Shown: one piece after another, positions 35,591-49,103 of the stretch
How positions within the stretch are numbered: position 1 is the stretch's first letter
Layout of the letters: each line of letters opens with the position of its first letter
NCBI GenBank assembly: GCA_029379385.1
Contig: CM055608.1
Location: 21,884,350-21,948,349, forward strand
Reading direction: 5' to 3'
DNA length: 64,000 nt
DNA from: Quillaja saponaria
Lineage: Eukaryota; Streptophyta; Magnoliopsida; Fabales; Quillajaceae
Made by a program: the position numbers and the translations under genes
The notes under the pieces: generated by a model
What the model was told of the DNA's origin: nothing
The model's database searches: none
Seen by the model: the letters and a program-made list of their open reading frames with translations, nothing else

Positions 35591-38079
35591 AAGTAAGCCT
35601 CATTCTTGGATCGTGAATTCCTTAGGCTAGTGAAGAAGGTTAGCTTGAGCTCTTATGGGTTGATGTAGTAATTCTTTGTGTGTGTGGCCAATAGGTGTAG
35701 AGGTTGAAGGTAGCAATTTTCTGGTTTGGTGGCAGCCACCGTTTCCTCTGTTTTGTGCAGTAACAAAGTTGTTTTGCCTCACCTCTTTATCCATTTTGTT
35801 GTAAGGAGTTTGAGTGAATTTTAGTGTAACATGGCAGCAAGCAAGAAGAGGTAAGCTGTAAGTTGTCTTCGTTGGCATCACAGCATTTCCACGTCTATCA
35901 CTAGGTGTAGAATGTTCTTCCTCTTTTCCATGAGCTTACTTAGTTGTTAGAGGGTTTGTTTAATAGTTAATTAGTTTATGCTTTGTTTTAGTTCTTTATA
36001 TCTTTATAATGGTTAGTATGATGAAATTAATAGCTGGTATGTGTTAAATTGTGGGATTAAGGAGGAAATATTATATCTGAAATATGTATATTGATATTAG
36101 GATGGTATAGGTCATGGTTTGATGAAAATTAAATAATTAGTTTAGGTTGATTTACATAAGTCTCATTAATTAAATAGCTAATTAGGAAACATGAAACTTG
36201 ACTATGATAATGTTAAATTATAGAATTGAATTCTTGAATAAGTTAAAGCTTGAAAGTGATGAAACAGGGTTAATTGATTATTGAATGGGAAGTAAGGTTC
36301 AAATTTTGTGGTTCATAGAAATCGAGTATTTCGGGTGTCTTATGGACTAAGTTAATTTAACAGTTCTAAAGAGAAAATATAGCTTATGGTCTTGAGATGT
36401 TAACTGAAAAATTTCATAACCTGGTTCTAAGTATATTCATCGTTAAAGTTATTAGACTACGACTAGGTTCATGTAAGATTTTTAGTGAGCTTCAGTCAAT
36501 CCGAAGGACTTTGTCAATGGTTGTGGTTGGAATTAGCTTAATACCTCTAAATCAAATTTGTTTCTAACATATTGAAGGATAAATTTGGAGTGGTGCAGAT
36601 CTTAATTCCATGTTGTGTGTATTTTTGGGGGTATTGGAAGTCATGGCTGTGATTTTTAGGTCCTAACTGTACTTGTTTTTAAGTAATTGATATTAGAGGG
36701 TCTTAAAGAATGAATTAGGAGTAGAGTGCTGTAGATAAAAGACTAGAAAGATTCGTAATTTATTTCCCAAGTATGAGAATTCTATAAGCATCAGAATCAG
36801 AGGTTGGTAACCAGGAATTGTACTAGTGTCCTGTTTTTGTTCATTTGAAAAATTAAGTGAGTTCAATGTTGATTTTAGGAAAAGTTCCTAAATAAGAAAG
36901 ATAGCTAACTTCCTAAAGTTAATATTTCAGCTTAGTTTTATTCAATTTGGTTAAGTATGTAAGTTAAAATCAAACGTATATCCAATGGGGGTTATGAAAA
37001 TGTCTACAATGAGTAAACTTTAAATAAATACTTGAACTTAATAACTCTAGATATTCATAATTAAAATGTTATAACTTATAAAATTGATAAACTTAATAAT
37101 ACCGGTCATTGGTTAACTATTACCCTTTGGTGGCTAGATGATTATGTGTATGTGTATTTGAGTAAATATGTTATATGAAAAAATAAGCATGTGCAATGTT
37201 TTAATGAGTTATTTGAATTATGTTTGATGATTAAAATTGTTTGTGATTGATGAAGGCCAACAAAATAAATTTTTCTTTGAAATGATTTTTATTTTTGAAA
37301 TTGAAATCCAGGTGCACATATTATATTTTGATTTGATATTCTAATATGAGACATTCTGATTCTGAGAATTGTTTTAAAAGAATTGAGTGCTCAGCCACGA
37401 TATGATGGATTGTGTATAGAGAATTAACCTATTATGTGGGCACGTAAATGCCTGGTGGGGGGAGATACTGTTGTGCGGAACTGAGTTACTCGTTGGCATT
37501 TTGTTTGCTTTGTATTCTTTAATTGCTTTGTTTAAGATTATAAACTTCAGATATTTGAATTGAGTTATATATATTGTAAAACATATGAATCATGGTTGTA
37601 CTTGAGATTAGATGATGATATATGTGCTTTAAGTGATGCTAGTACCCTTTGGATACATTTTTTCACTCACGGAGTCTATATGACTTACCCTTCTTTTTTA
37701 GTTTTTTTGTGTTTTTTTAATAACAGGATCTCCAGGGACAGAAAATAACAATACTAGGCTTTTGTCGAGTATTTGGTGGTAAGGTATATTTAGAATCTCA
37801 TACTTGAAGTCGAAGATGAAAGTTTGCTGTCACACTAGAGCTGTGGGGTGTCTGGTCTTATGTTATGTAATAGTTTAGTTATTTGTTATTGTCTTTATTG
37901 TTGCTGTTGTTATTTGTTTTAGTAAACAAGCTTTTACAGTTAACTCCTGTTTTATAAAATTTGTCTTTATGTGTTGGTTTAATCAAGAGTTATATGTATT
38001 CAGTTATGGTTTAGTCAGAGTTACAGAAGTTAGGTTATCGAATCATCTGGACAGTTATGCCTTCGTGAGGGGTGTGACA

Positions 38080-38390
38080 CTAATATTGACAGTGGCTTTG
38101 AACACACACACACATATATATATATAATTTTTATTTTATTTTATTTTATTTTTTTATTTTTTTATTTTTGTGGAGAATATAAAACTTACATAAAAAAAAG
38201 TGATATCAAATTAGATTATCCACATAATATTTATTAATTTGTTTTTTTTTTTTTTGTAGTTTTTTAATCGAATATCTATACTAAATTAAATTATTTAATC
38301 TATTATGAGTGACACATGTTTTTGGTTCATGAATTTATCGAACCTAACTAATGCTTTTTGTAAAATAGAGTATATAATAGTCTTATCATC
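38080..38390. repeat. Second tandem duplication, copy B, right part
   Basis: It starts with the right CTAAT and continues as the second half of copy A, with CA, TA and T-rich microsatellite expansions at 38101-38170. Confidence 0.78.
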
Positions 38391-38484
38391 TATTTAAAGA
38401 TCATTAAATAATAAAATTACAACTAAAAAGATTGAAAATATAATGCGAATACACATTTTAAGGAGAGAGAAAAAAATTACGTGA

Positions 38485-39540
38485 AATGAAGAAAAAGTAG
38501 TTGTTAACACCAAAAAATATGAAGGTGTAAGTCGAGTTAATTTGGGCTAGTCAATTGAGCTTCAATTAGTTAATGGACCAAATCACCTAACTAAATTTGG
38601 GCCTAACTCAAATAATGTTAGTTGGGTTGAGAACTGTTTAGTGGGCCGCCATGTTAATTGAAATCAAGCCATATCTAGTATTGTTATTTAAGAGATAAGA
38701 GAAGATAATGGATTTTCGATTAAAGGAGTTAAAAGAGGAGAAATAATTGCTGTGAATGATTCAAATAAAATGATAAGGAAAGAACTTATCCAAATTGGTT
38801 CAGAATTGGTATCTTAACTGACTTGGATATTTATTGGACTTGTGGACTCGTTGAAGCAAAATTGGGTCAGTCAGCTAATCAATAAAGTTATTGGGTCTTC
38901 CGAGTTAGACCAAGTCATGGGTAATTTGGTGCATCCTAACAACATTCAACGTCAAACACTACTTCTAAGGGATACTAGAGCACCAGAAAAACATTATTTG
39001 GGCTAGTTGAGGCACAGATCAGTTGCTTAAAATCCTAGCATGTTAGCTAACAGGCTATAACCCACTTCGGTTATTAGCTATGCTCCTACCTTAGTGGATG
39101 CTTAGTTAGAAAGTTAAGGGGGAACATGGCAAATAGGCTTAGTGGGTTAACAGCTAGTTTTTCCTATATAAATAGGATTAGAGTTATCATTTGTAGATCA
39201 CTTTAACATCAAACAACAACAATTCAATTCATATTTTACATTCAGGCTTTATTAATTTTTTACATGCTTTATTTACAATATTTCTTTATATGCCTTATTG
39301 CACTTATTTATTGCTTTCCTTTAAAAATTTATGCCCAATAGTTACATTCTAATCGTACCAAACCACTAGGTGCTTTCTTTAGTAGCCTAGGAACCCATTG
39401 TCTAAGAAATAGAGTTTATTTCTTAACCAAATCCCTTAAACGTGAGAATCAAAATTTGTAAAGTTAGCCGAGTCACCTCGGCTAATCTTCATAGAAAAAT
39501 ACTTTACAAATAGTAGTATAAGAAGACAAATGCAAAAAGA
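38485..39540 (+). repeat. Possible solo LTR or other element of a different family
   Basis: The base composition is less AT-rich than the surroundings, and there is a good TATA box (CTATATAAATAGG at about 39164). A pyrimidine/CAA-rich leader-like stretch follows, then a strong hairpin near the end (39455-39510). This arrangement is like the U3-R-U5 order of an LTR. I could not find matching ends or a target duplication, and there is no protein similarity, so the class is open. Confidence 0.35.
39455..39510. other. Two-part inverted repeat (hairpin)
   Basis: The inner arms TAGCCGAG and CTCGGCTA (39465-39472 and 39477-39484) are perfect with loop TCAC. The outer arms TTTGTAAAGT (39455-39464) and ACTTTACAAA (39501-39510) are also perfect. 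A 16-base bulge lies on one side. Confidence 0.7.
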
Positions 39541-40102
39541 TAATAATATTGTTGGAATTGGAAATAAGAAAATACTTATAAAGCAACAAAAAATTGTTAC
39601 CAAAATGGACTACTTAATGATAAGTCCTTTTACTATCTAACATTTCATTGTAATTCGTATGAAGCCCATCACCAAAAAATCAAAAAATATGAACCTAATC
39701 ACTTGAATAATTACTAAACTGCAAGCAAATAGTTGAGTACTCTTATTTTTTTTTTTAAAATTTTTATGTGCGTGGAGACTAGCGAACAAGGATTATTATA
39801 TATAGGGAAAAAAGAAGTAGCAAAATGGCATTTGCCTTCTTAAAATATCACAATTTTATCAATTCTATTACAAATTTTTTTTAAATTTAGAACACTAATA
39901 ATATTTTGAATAAAACTAACAAATGTGAGTTGAAATAAATATATATATTTTTTTTAACGTGTATATTGAGGTGATAAAAGAATAATTATTTTTGCTCATC
40001 TCATATATGATCTATCACTCATTGGTGGTCCTAGTTTTTTTTTTTTTTTTTTGGGTCTTTGATAAAAGATAAATGGAAAAGTCTGGAACTTTAGGTTATG
40101 GG
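39541..40102. other. AT-rich stretch, nothing recognised
   Basis: No open frame or motif. T-rich run at about 40035-40052. Confidence 0.55.
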
Positions 40103-40277
40103 TGTTATAACCTGGTATTGCAACGTTAGGAAAATTTGATGTAATAATGTCAAGATTTAGGTAACGTAAAATTTTTAATTATAAAAATAAATAAGTATTA
40201 ATGTGTACGTGAGAGATGGTGGTAAATAACATGAGTATAGAATGGAGTAAATTAATAAATAAGGTGAATTAGAGTAA

Positions 40278-40281
<4 letters not shown>

Positions 40282-40330
<49 letters not shown>
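40282..40330. repeat. (AT)24 microsatellite
   Basis: The longest dinucleotide run of the window, in the 5' part of the solo LTR. Confidence 0.95.
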
Positions 40331-40333
<3 letters not shown>

Positions 40334-43300
40334 TATATACACACAAATTAAGGAATAAACATATACCATCCATTTTTTTTATTGGTGACTTTGACTTTTT
40401 TTTTTTTTTAAATTTCTTTTCTCATTTTCCTTCTATTTTGGTTGATTCCCTAATTGTTTTTTTTTTCACCGCCTCCTTGTTCCTCCCCTGCTTCAGTTAT
40501 TCTAGAAAAACAATTTTGCTCTCTTTTGGTAGAGCTTGTTCTAGAGAATTCTCCATTTTCTCTTGATATCCAATAGCTTTTCTTTCTCTACTTGCTTGTT
40601 AGTTCATCTCCTTCCTTTGTCTTTGGTTTGGTGCATGTAAGTTATGTTGGAAATTATGGTATGGCAGCCAGCTTTGGAAAGTTCAGTTACTATCAAGAGG
40701 AGAATCATAACTCTGTTTTGGGGTTGTAAGACTCCTCTTTGCTTTTGTCATTGGTAGGCTTGGCTAGCTGTGAGGTTCAGCCTCCTCCCTTGTCCTTGAG
40801 TACAATTCTTTCCCCTGCCTTGCTTTGTGTGTGTTTCTCTTGTTCAGCTGATTTTGTTACTGATGAACAATGAGAAAAGAAGAAGATTTGATATAACTTA
40901 AATTGGATTCTTTATGGGAACCAAGCTTAGGAAGTTTGGGAGCAGTGGTTATAAGGTCTTGAGTAGCTGCTATGTGTGCCTTCAACCATGTCCTGTTACA
41001 GCCTTTGTGGCTGATTGAGTGAACATAATTTTGGCACCAATTGGTCTAGTCGTGATAGGGAAAGTGGGAAGGCAACAGTCTTGTTTTGGACAAACAAAGT
41101 CCTTGGCTTCTTTCCATGCTAAAACCGACCACACCAACCCTTTTCATAGACGTGGCATGGTTCCTCCTTGGGTAGGCATTTTTTTTTCTTCATGCCCTAC
41201 ATCTTGGCTAGTCCTTAAGGTGTTTTGAGGGAGTAATTCTTCAAGTTTCAGGGCAACAGGTAAATTTTTAAGTCTGACACCGCCACTTCATATTGCTATG
41301 GTTTTGACTTGAACTCTTTCTTCAACTAGATTAATTGATTTCATTGGAACTAGTATCATTTTCATTTAGTAAGTATTTAAGAATGTGAGTTTTTAGTAAG
41401 TTAAAAGCGTGGGTTGAAATTCAGGAGTGTTGAGTAAGGATGTAAGAAAGGAGGAAATTTTGGATTAAGTAGCATTGATGTTGGGAAAATAAATCAATTT
41501 TAAGATTAGTGAGCGGAATATAATAAATATGGAAGTTGATAGGAATTGTGTTAATTTTGGGAGATAAGTATATATATGTCTAAATATGAATGGAAGTAAA
41601 GCATAACTTTAGGATGTTTGATAATATGTCTAAGAGAAACTAGTTGTAATGTAATGAAAAAAACTTGGTATATTTCAATTTAGGTGCTTAAATGATTAAT
41701 GAAAGAAAACAGGGTTAGATTTTATAAGTTAGAGAAATCTGGTATTTCGGGTGTATTTGGGGATGAATTAAATTAAGAGTTTAAAAGAAAAAATGTAGCT
41801 TAGGATCTTGATATGATGTCTACAAATTGTAGCCTGGTTTCAAGTATATTTGTTGGTAGATCTCCTGGATTGCAGCTTGGTCCATACAGGATTTTTAGTG
41901 ATCCTTAGTCAGTCCGGGAGTCTTTGTTGGGGGTTAGATTTGGACTTAGCTTAGGACCTCTGAATGAAAGTTGTTCCTAACATCTTGAAACATTAGACTG
42001 GAGAGTTTCATAACTTAATTCCCAAGTATGAGAATTCTATAAACATTTGAATCAAAGGTTGGCCACTAGTAATTTTTCGAGTGCTCTATTTTTGGTTATG
42101 TGAAGAATCAAGTGAGTTCTATGCTAATTTTAGGAAAATTTTCTTAATAAGAAAGCTAGATAACTTCCTAAAGTTAATGTTTCAATTTGGTTTTATTAAA
42201 TTTGATTAAGTATGTAAATAAAAATAAATATATATCCAAGGGGTTGTGAAATGTCTAAAAAGAGTAAATTTTAAATAATTAACTATACCAATATACACAT
42301 CCAAATAATACATTTAATACCTATCTAGAAAGATATACTTGTCTATTATTAAATCCAACAAATAGAATTGGATTTCTTTTTTTCTAAAGAAAGTTATGTT
42401 AAATTAACTAAGGTAAGGTCAGAACTACCAAAATCCTGCGTTTTTCAAAACTTGATGCAACTTCAAAGAATAAATTGTATTGATATACAAATTGGAAACT
42501 GGATTTGGAATTTTCTAGGGAAAAATATGACTATTAGAGTGAACACTGGTCTAAAACCCAAGTTTGGACAGTTTCAACATCTTTAACTCACTAGTGTTTT
42601 TCTATCTTTTCTAATAGTTTTTTTCTATCCTATGCATTATCAAGATGTCTAAATTGTCTCTTTATTATCAACCTTACCACATAAAGTACAATTCATACTA
42701 CTTGACATATAATGGCTTAATAGATAACTTTCATGAAGAAACCTATATAAGTTGATATATATAAGCTTAGTAATTAAAAGATTATAATAATAATGTTTAT
42801 AAACTGAGTATTATTTGGAATTATGAATTTCAGTTCTGAACCTTTCTGTGGGCCTGATGACATATGTGAGCGCAAGAGGAAATGATGAACAAGATTTATA
42901 AACAGATGAGTGGTTAATTGTTGCCTTTAGGAGCTAGATTATTATGTGTAATTGTATGTGTTTTAAATAAATGTTTAAGTGCAATGTTTTAGTGAGTTAT
43001 TTGAATCAAGCTTATTTGAAATTGTTTGTGGTTTATAAGGGCAAACAAATTGAAATTTTTCTGAGAAATGATTTTTATTTCTAGAACTGAAATCCAAGTG
43101 CACCTAGGATATGTTGATTTGAAACTCTGAGATATTCTGATTCTAATAAATGTTTTTAAAAGTTAGAGTGCTCAACTCTGGTGGGATGGATTATGTACGG
43201 AGATTAATCTGTTGTGTAGACACGAAAATGCCTGGTAAGGGGGTGATACTGTTGTGCGAGGCTGAGTTACTCGTTGGCCCTTTGATTGTCTTGTATACTA

Positions 43301-43454
43301 TGATTGCTCTGATTAATTTGTGATCCTATGAATTATGTAAGTTGTGAATTTAGGACAATTACAAATGTGTATGTGTATTTTGAATTAAGACATGAACATT
43401 GTCACATGATGCTAATTGACTATATAAGTTATATACTTGTGTTGAGTGATGCTA

Positions 43455-43469
43455 GTACCTTTTAGGTAC
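43455..43469 (+). other. LTR hairpin 1 with a compensatory change
   Basis: It reads GTACCT-TTT-AGGTAC, where the usual form is GTACCC-TTT-GGGTAC. The innermost C-G pair is replaced by T-A on both sides, so the stem is kept. Confidence 0.65.
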
Positions 43470-44114
43470 GATTTTCCACTCACGGAGTCCATAGTACACA
43501 CCCCATTCTTATGGAATTTTTTCTAGTTACAGAAGTTATATATATGTCGTCACCAAGCTAGTGACCTACCGACAAAGTATGGCATGATATTTTCCAGGAT
43601 CTCAGACTTGAAATTAAGGATGAAAATTTATAGTCACACTAGAACTGTGGGGTGTCTAATTTCATATAATGTAAGAGTCTATTTATTTGTCTTGTTTATG
43701 ATGTGGATGGAGTGGAGCTCCTTGTTGTCTTTATGTTATCATTGCGTGAAATCATGAACATATGTATTTGTATTCTAAGGCATGTTCCATATTACAGGGA
43801 ACCTCTGCCAAAATTTTCATTAAATTGTTAATTGTTTCAAAAAATAAATTTTTATAGTGAACTTCTGTTTTATAAAAGTTACTTTTATTCTTTAGTTGGA
43901 TCATGAGTTATGTTTGTTACTTTGTTTTGAAGTCAGGGTTATGGTGGTTTGGTTATCCAATCCTCCGGCCAGTCATGCCTCCGTAAGGGGTGTGACAATG
44001 GGAAAATATCTTAAGGTTGCAATTATATATATATACATACAAATAATAATTTTAAATGTATAAAAAAGGTTCAATGTAAATCAAGGGTTGTAGGTACTAG
44101 ATTTTAATATGTAT

Positions 44115-44148
44115 TTGTAGGTATGTTGAGTGGTACACGTACCTACAA
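44115..44148. other. Small inverted repeat
   Basis: TTGTAGGTA at 44115-44123 and TACCTACAA at 44140-44148 are perfect complements around a 16-base loop. It lies in unique sequence between two LTR copies. It may be chance. Confidence 0.5.
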
Positions 44149-45315
44149 CGCTTAAGTCAGTGCGCATGACAAAGATAAAAGATGAAGATTAGAAATAATA
44201 ATATCAACTCCCATAAGGTATCTGCAAAAAAAATCATATACTTATGACTTTTATCTAATTTAATATTTTAATTAATAACAAATTTATTTAAAATAATATC
44301 CTTTAGAAAGCTTTCTTGAAAAAGTAGATGTATATATTACATTATATTCGTGTAATCCCCTAAATTCAAATGTTACAATAATGTCCATTAGAAAACATAT
44401 ACAAAAAGCATACAGATCGATCATAATCAATTTACTATTTAGATTTTACAATGGAATATTCGTATTTATAGAAAAACAAAATTCACATTCATATACATCT
44501 CTAGTTGATTGCAACTCCATTAATCAACAATGAGTAAGCAATTGCCAATTGGTCTTCTAAATTTAACAATCGATTAATGATGTGGCATGATATGATGAAA
44601 GATGAGGTCTCAATATCCTATTTGATGAGAGATATATTCTATCACATCCAGAATATTTGGTAAGCTAAAAAAGAAAAACTTAATCGTGTAAGAGTGAGTA
44701 TTTATAAAGTGGTATGCATTATTGTGTTGTCGTCTTTTTATTCTCAATTCTGACACCAAAATATGGCCCCCAACTCCAAATTTCTCTTCTTCTCTCTCTT
44801 CCTTATATTCTCCTATTTTTTAAATATTTTAAAAGAGAAAGGGGTAAGACAATAATGAACACTGTATACATAATACAAATTAAGTTTAAATAGTAGCGTA
44901 TTCACATTGTAAATTGTACATATAATAGAAGTCAACTTTAAATAATGTGTACTGATAAAGTAGAATAAGAAAAAAAATGGAAAAATAAAATGATATTGTT
45001 ATAATTGAGAATGGAAATAAACGGTTTAATGAACTATTTACATGATTAAGGGCACCATTTTTTAAACATCAACTTAAGACTTAATCGATACTTATTTAAA
45101 CATTAATTTGTTAGTTGCTTTTTAAGTTGGTAGGTAGGTATATAGATATAGATATCTAAAATATTTTCAAAGCATGGTTTTAAACTGGATAACGATAGCA
45201 TATATAAAGAATCCTCTTTTTTGTGTTGAAATAAGCACGTAATTGCTTTATTTATTTGAGGTTAAAATTTAACAATAAAAATTTACATCAGCCCTTTTAC
45301 AAACTCACTCACTCC

Positions 45316-45428
45316 TTTATATATAGATATATACCTATTCTCACTATAAAATTTTCATTCTATTTGATTGTTATTTGTTTGTCCCTCTGAACCAAAACAT
45401 GGATGTGGTTGAAATGAGGAAACAACCA
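45316..45428 (+). promoter_or_regulatory. Candidate promoter and very short first exon
   Basis: A TATA-like TTTATATATAGATA (about 45316) is followed 70-80 bases later by a pyrimidine-rich leader and ATG at 45399. The frame runs ten codons (MDVVEMRKQP) to a plant-like donor GTATGT at 45429. No matching downstream exon was found. A 5'-truncated LTR begins about 330 bases on and may have displaced it. The product is unknown. Confidence 0.22.
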
Positions 45429-45759
45429 GTATGTTATTAAAATTGAGTGAGAGGGTTCTCTTCAGTGTAATCATGAGTGGCAGTAGAATTCAATTAGCTT
45501 CCGACTCATTCATTCAATTACTGTATGAATATTATAGAAAATACCCTGTAAATGAATAAATGATGTGAAAGAGATTGAATATTAAGCTTCTTATACTTGG
45601 ACTGAAGGGAACCCACCTCTAACTTTTGATTTTTTCTTTCTTATTGTTTTTAAGTTAAATATTTGCCTTATTACTATTTTTTTATTTATTTATTGATCAT
45701 AATTATTGGTTTTTGGTGTTTATTTTGAAACAGGTATCTTATCTATTGAGAAGTATATT

Positions 45760-48523
45760 TTTCAAAATACATACACACAAAACAATGGGAGAAACTAATA
45801 CACCTAAGATATTTGATAAAATGTCTACAAGAAAACTAGTTAAAACTTTATGAGTAAAAACTTGGTTTATTCAATTCTTAGGAGGTTAAGTATTAGTTGA
45901 GTTGAAAAAAAAAATTCATAGTAACAGCAAAGAATAGTTGATTAATGTATTGAGTTGAGGATTTGATGAAAGTGAGTAGTGAGTGTCAGCAAATGATATT
46001 TAGTTATGGAGTAAAGTATTGAAAATAAAAGTTAAGAGGTTTTTGAAGGAGTGCAGGGCCAGATTTGTGGATGAAAGAAATTTTGTGTTTCGGGTGCTTT
46101 TGGAGCTGAATTAAATTAAGAGTTCAAAAGAGAAAGTGTAGCTTAGGGTCTTGAGGTGATGTCTACATCCCAAGTATATTGATCGTTAGAGCTACTTAAC
46201 TGAAGCTAGGTCCATGCAGGATTCTTAGTGAGCTATAGTCAATTTGGGAGATTTTGTCAGGTTTGTGGTTGGAATTAGCGTAGGACCTCTAAATAAAAGT
46301 TGTTCCTAGTATACTAAAGAGAAAATCTAGAGTTGTGAGGTTTTAATTCCTTGTTATAAATATTTTGAAGGTGGTAGGAGTTAGGGTTATGATTTTTAGA
46401 TGTTGATTGAACCTATTTTAGTGTAACTGACTTTAGAGGGTCTTAAAAGATGAATTAGGAGAAGAGTGCTATACTGGAAAGTTTCGTAATTTATTTCTTA
46501 AGTATGAGAATTCTACAAGTATTAGAATCCTCGTCGGGTAACCAAAATTATACTAGTGCCCTGTTTTTGGTTCATATGAGGAATTAAATGTGTTCAAGGC
46601 TGATTTTAGGAAAAGTTTCTAATAAAAAATCTAGCTAACTTCCTAAAGCTAATGGTTCAACTTGGTTTTATTAAATTTGATTAAGTATGTAAGTAAAAAT
46701 AAACATATATCCAAGGGGGCTGTCAAATGCCTAAAAAGAGTAAACTTTAAAGAATTAACTTTATTAATATACACATCCAAATAATTCATTTGATACCTAT
46801 CTAGAAAGATACACTTGTCTATAAATAAATCTAACAAACAGAATTGGATTTCCTTTTTTCTAGTGAGAGTTATGTTCAATTAACTAAGGTAAGATCAGAG
46901 TTGTCAAAATCTTGCATTTTGCATAACTTGATGCAACTTCAATGAATAAACTGTATTGCTATATAAATTTAAAATTTTCAAATAATATACTATTATAAAT
47001 CTACGTGTGTCTAAGATTTAATAAATTTTACGAAACTGGATTTGGAATTTCCTCGAAGATGATATGACTATTAGAGTGAACACGGGTCCAAACCCCAAGT
47101 TTGGACAGTTGCAACTTCTTTAACTCACTCATGTTTTCTAACTTGCCTAATAGTTTCTTTCTACCCTATGCATTATCAAGACATCTAAAATGTCTTTTTA
47201 CTTTTAACCTTACCACATAAAGTACAATTTATACTACTTGACAAATAATAGCTTAATAGAAAAATTTTCATATAAACTTATGTAAGTTGATATAAGCTTA
47301 GTAATTAAAAGGTTATAACAACAACGTTGATGAACTAAATATTATTTGGAAATATGAATTTCAGTTCTATATCCTAATATGAACCTGATGAGATGTGCGA
47401 ATGCAAGTACAAGTGACGAATAGAATCAGTTGAAGGTGAGTGGTTAATTATTGCCTTTAGGGGGCTAGATTATTATATGTAATTGTATGTGTATTTAAAT
47501 AAATGTGCAAGTGCAATGTTTCAGTGAGTTATTTGAATCATGCTTATTTAAAATTATTTGTGGTAGATAAGGGCCAACAAATTGAGATTTTTCTAAGAAA
47601 TGATTTTTAATTCCGAAATTGAAATCTAGGTGCACCTAGGATGTGTTGATTTGAAATTCTGAGGTATTTGATTTTGATAAATGCTTTTTTTAAAGATTGA
47701 GTACTCAGCCCCGATGGGATGGATTTTGTAAAGAGAATTAATCTGTTGTGCAGGCACGTAAATGCCTAGCAGGGGGTGATATTGTTGTGCAGGATTGGGT
47801 TACTCGTTAGCCCTTTGGTTTCTTATATGCTATTATTGCTCTGATTAATTTGTGATCTTATAAATCATGTAAATTGTGAATTTATGACGATTACAATGTA
47901 TACATGTATTGTGGTTTAAGACATGAATATTGTTACATGATGTTACTATATACGTTTTATACTTGTGTTGAGTGATGCTAGTTCCCTTTCGGTATGATTT
48001 TTCACTCACAGAGTCCGTAGGAATCACCCCACTCTTGTGAATATATTTTTTAGTTACAGGAGTTCTGTATATGGCATTGTCAAGCTAGTGACCTTCCGAC
48101 AGATTATGGCAAGGTATTTTCCAAGATCTCAGACTTGAAGTCAAAGATGAAAGTTTGCAGTTGTACTAGAACTGTAGGGTATTCAATTTCGTATGATGTA
48201 AGAGTCTAGTTATTTATCTTGTTTATAATGAGGATGGAGCGGAGCTACTTATTGTCTTTGTGTTATTGTTGTACGAATTCATAAGCATATGTTTTTGTAT
48301 TTTGAGGAATGTTCCATATTGCAGGAACATCTGCCAAAATTTTCAGTAAAGTGTTAATTGTTTTAGAAAATAAATTGTTACAGTAAACTTTGGTTTTAGA
48401 AAAGTTACTTTTATTCTTTAGTTGGGTCATGAGTCATGTTTGTTATTTTGTTTTGAAGTCAGAGTTACTGTGGTTTGGTTATCCAATCTTCAGGCCAGTC
48501 ATGCCTCCGTGAGGGGTGTAACA
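45760..48523 (+). repeat. 5'-truncated LTR copy
   Basis: From about 45770 (CATACACACAAAACAATGG..) the sequence follows the middle and 3' half of the family: TTTGATAAAATGTCTACAAGAAA, AAAGTGTAGCTTAGGGTCTTG at 46133, GC-rich module 47712-47812, hairpin pair about 47983-48025, and 3' end GGGGTGTAACA at 48523. The first 1.4 kb or so of a normal copy is absent. With no left end, no target duplication can be checked. Confidence 0.8.
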
Positions 48524-49103
48524 TAAACTATACTTTTTTCTTAATGTATTGGTTTAATTGAACTGATACAAAAATATATTTCTTGACCTTTTTCAAATTA
48601 ATTTGTTATTATTTAATGTTTTATAACATTTTCTTATATTTATTAATATTAATAAATTTAAATTTCAGAAAGAAAAATAATTTTGAAAGTATATGAGAGA
48701 GAAAAGATTTTATTGTAAAGATTGATATCCACAATGTCATTTCATTGTCTCCTTGATCAAATAATTTTTAACAGTTTGAACATAACTTCTAACACTGGCA
48801 TCTGTTCTAAAACCTAAACATTGAATTTTATAACCTTTTCTATAATCCCATACTATCTTAAAATCTGTCATAGTGAAAACTATTTAAGCTCCTAGCTACT
48901 GCATCATTTCTCCTTACTTAATTCAACATACAATTTCATTGTTTTTCTCTTAACAATGTCATTCCCTGCAAACTTAAACATGGGCTAAAGGATGTGAAAC
49001 AAGTAAAGAAGAAGAAAGGGTTACTTCAAATCGATGATATAAACCTACTCTTTAATCAAATAAGATGAAATGTAAAGGAAGAAGATCATTGAAGCCAAGA
49101 TAA

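Larger units (their letters stand above)
30055..38079 (+). mobile_element. LTR with perfect CTAAT duplication, itself holding a nested LTR
   Basis: It starts TGTTATAACCCGACATC and ends GGGGTGTGACA, with CTAAT at 30050-30054 and 38080-38084. Total 8025 bp; without the nested copy 30952-about 35590 it is about 3.4 kb, the normal size. The outer copy supplies the 5' AT-rich part (with a conserved block CCATTAGTTTATA that also occurs in the gypsy LTR) and, after the nested insert, the modules from about 35600 to the 3' end. Its own hairpin pair is at 37640-37683. Confidence 0.85.
40103..43997 (+). mobile_element. Solo LTR with perfect ATGGG target duplication
   Basis: It starts TGTTATAACCTGGTATTG and ends GGGGTGTGACA. 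It is flanked by ATGGG at 40098-40102 and 43998-44002. Length 3895 bp. It holds a long TA run (40282-40330), a pyrimidine-rich and GC-richer block (40400-41230), TGTAGCTTAGGATCTTG at 41793, the GC-rich module 43179-43280, and the hairpin pair at 43455 onward. No coding sequence. Confidence 0.9.

Noticed and set aside
39465..39490. Helitron 3' end (hairpin with CTAA followed by T)
   Set aside because: The CTAA overlaps the hairpin arm and does not follow it by about ten bases. No matching 5' TC end was found.
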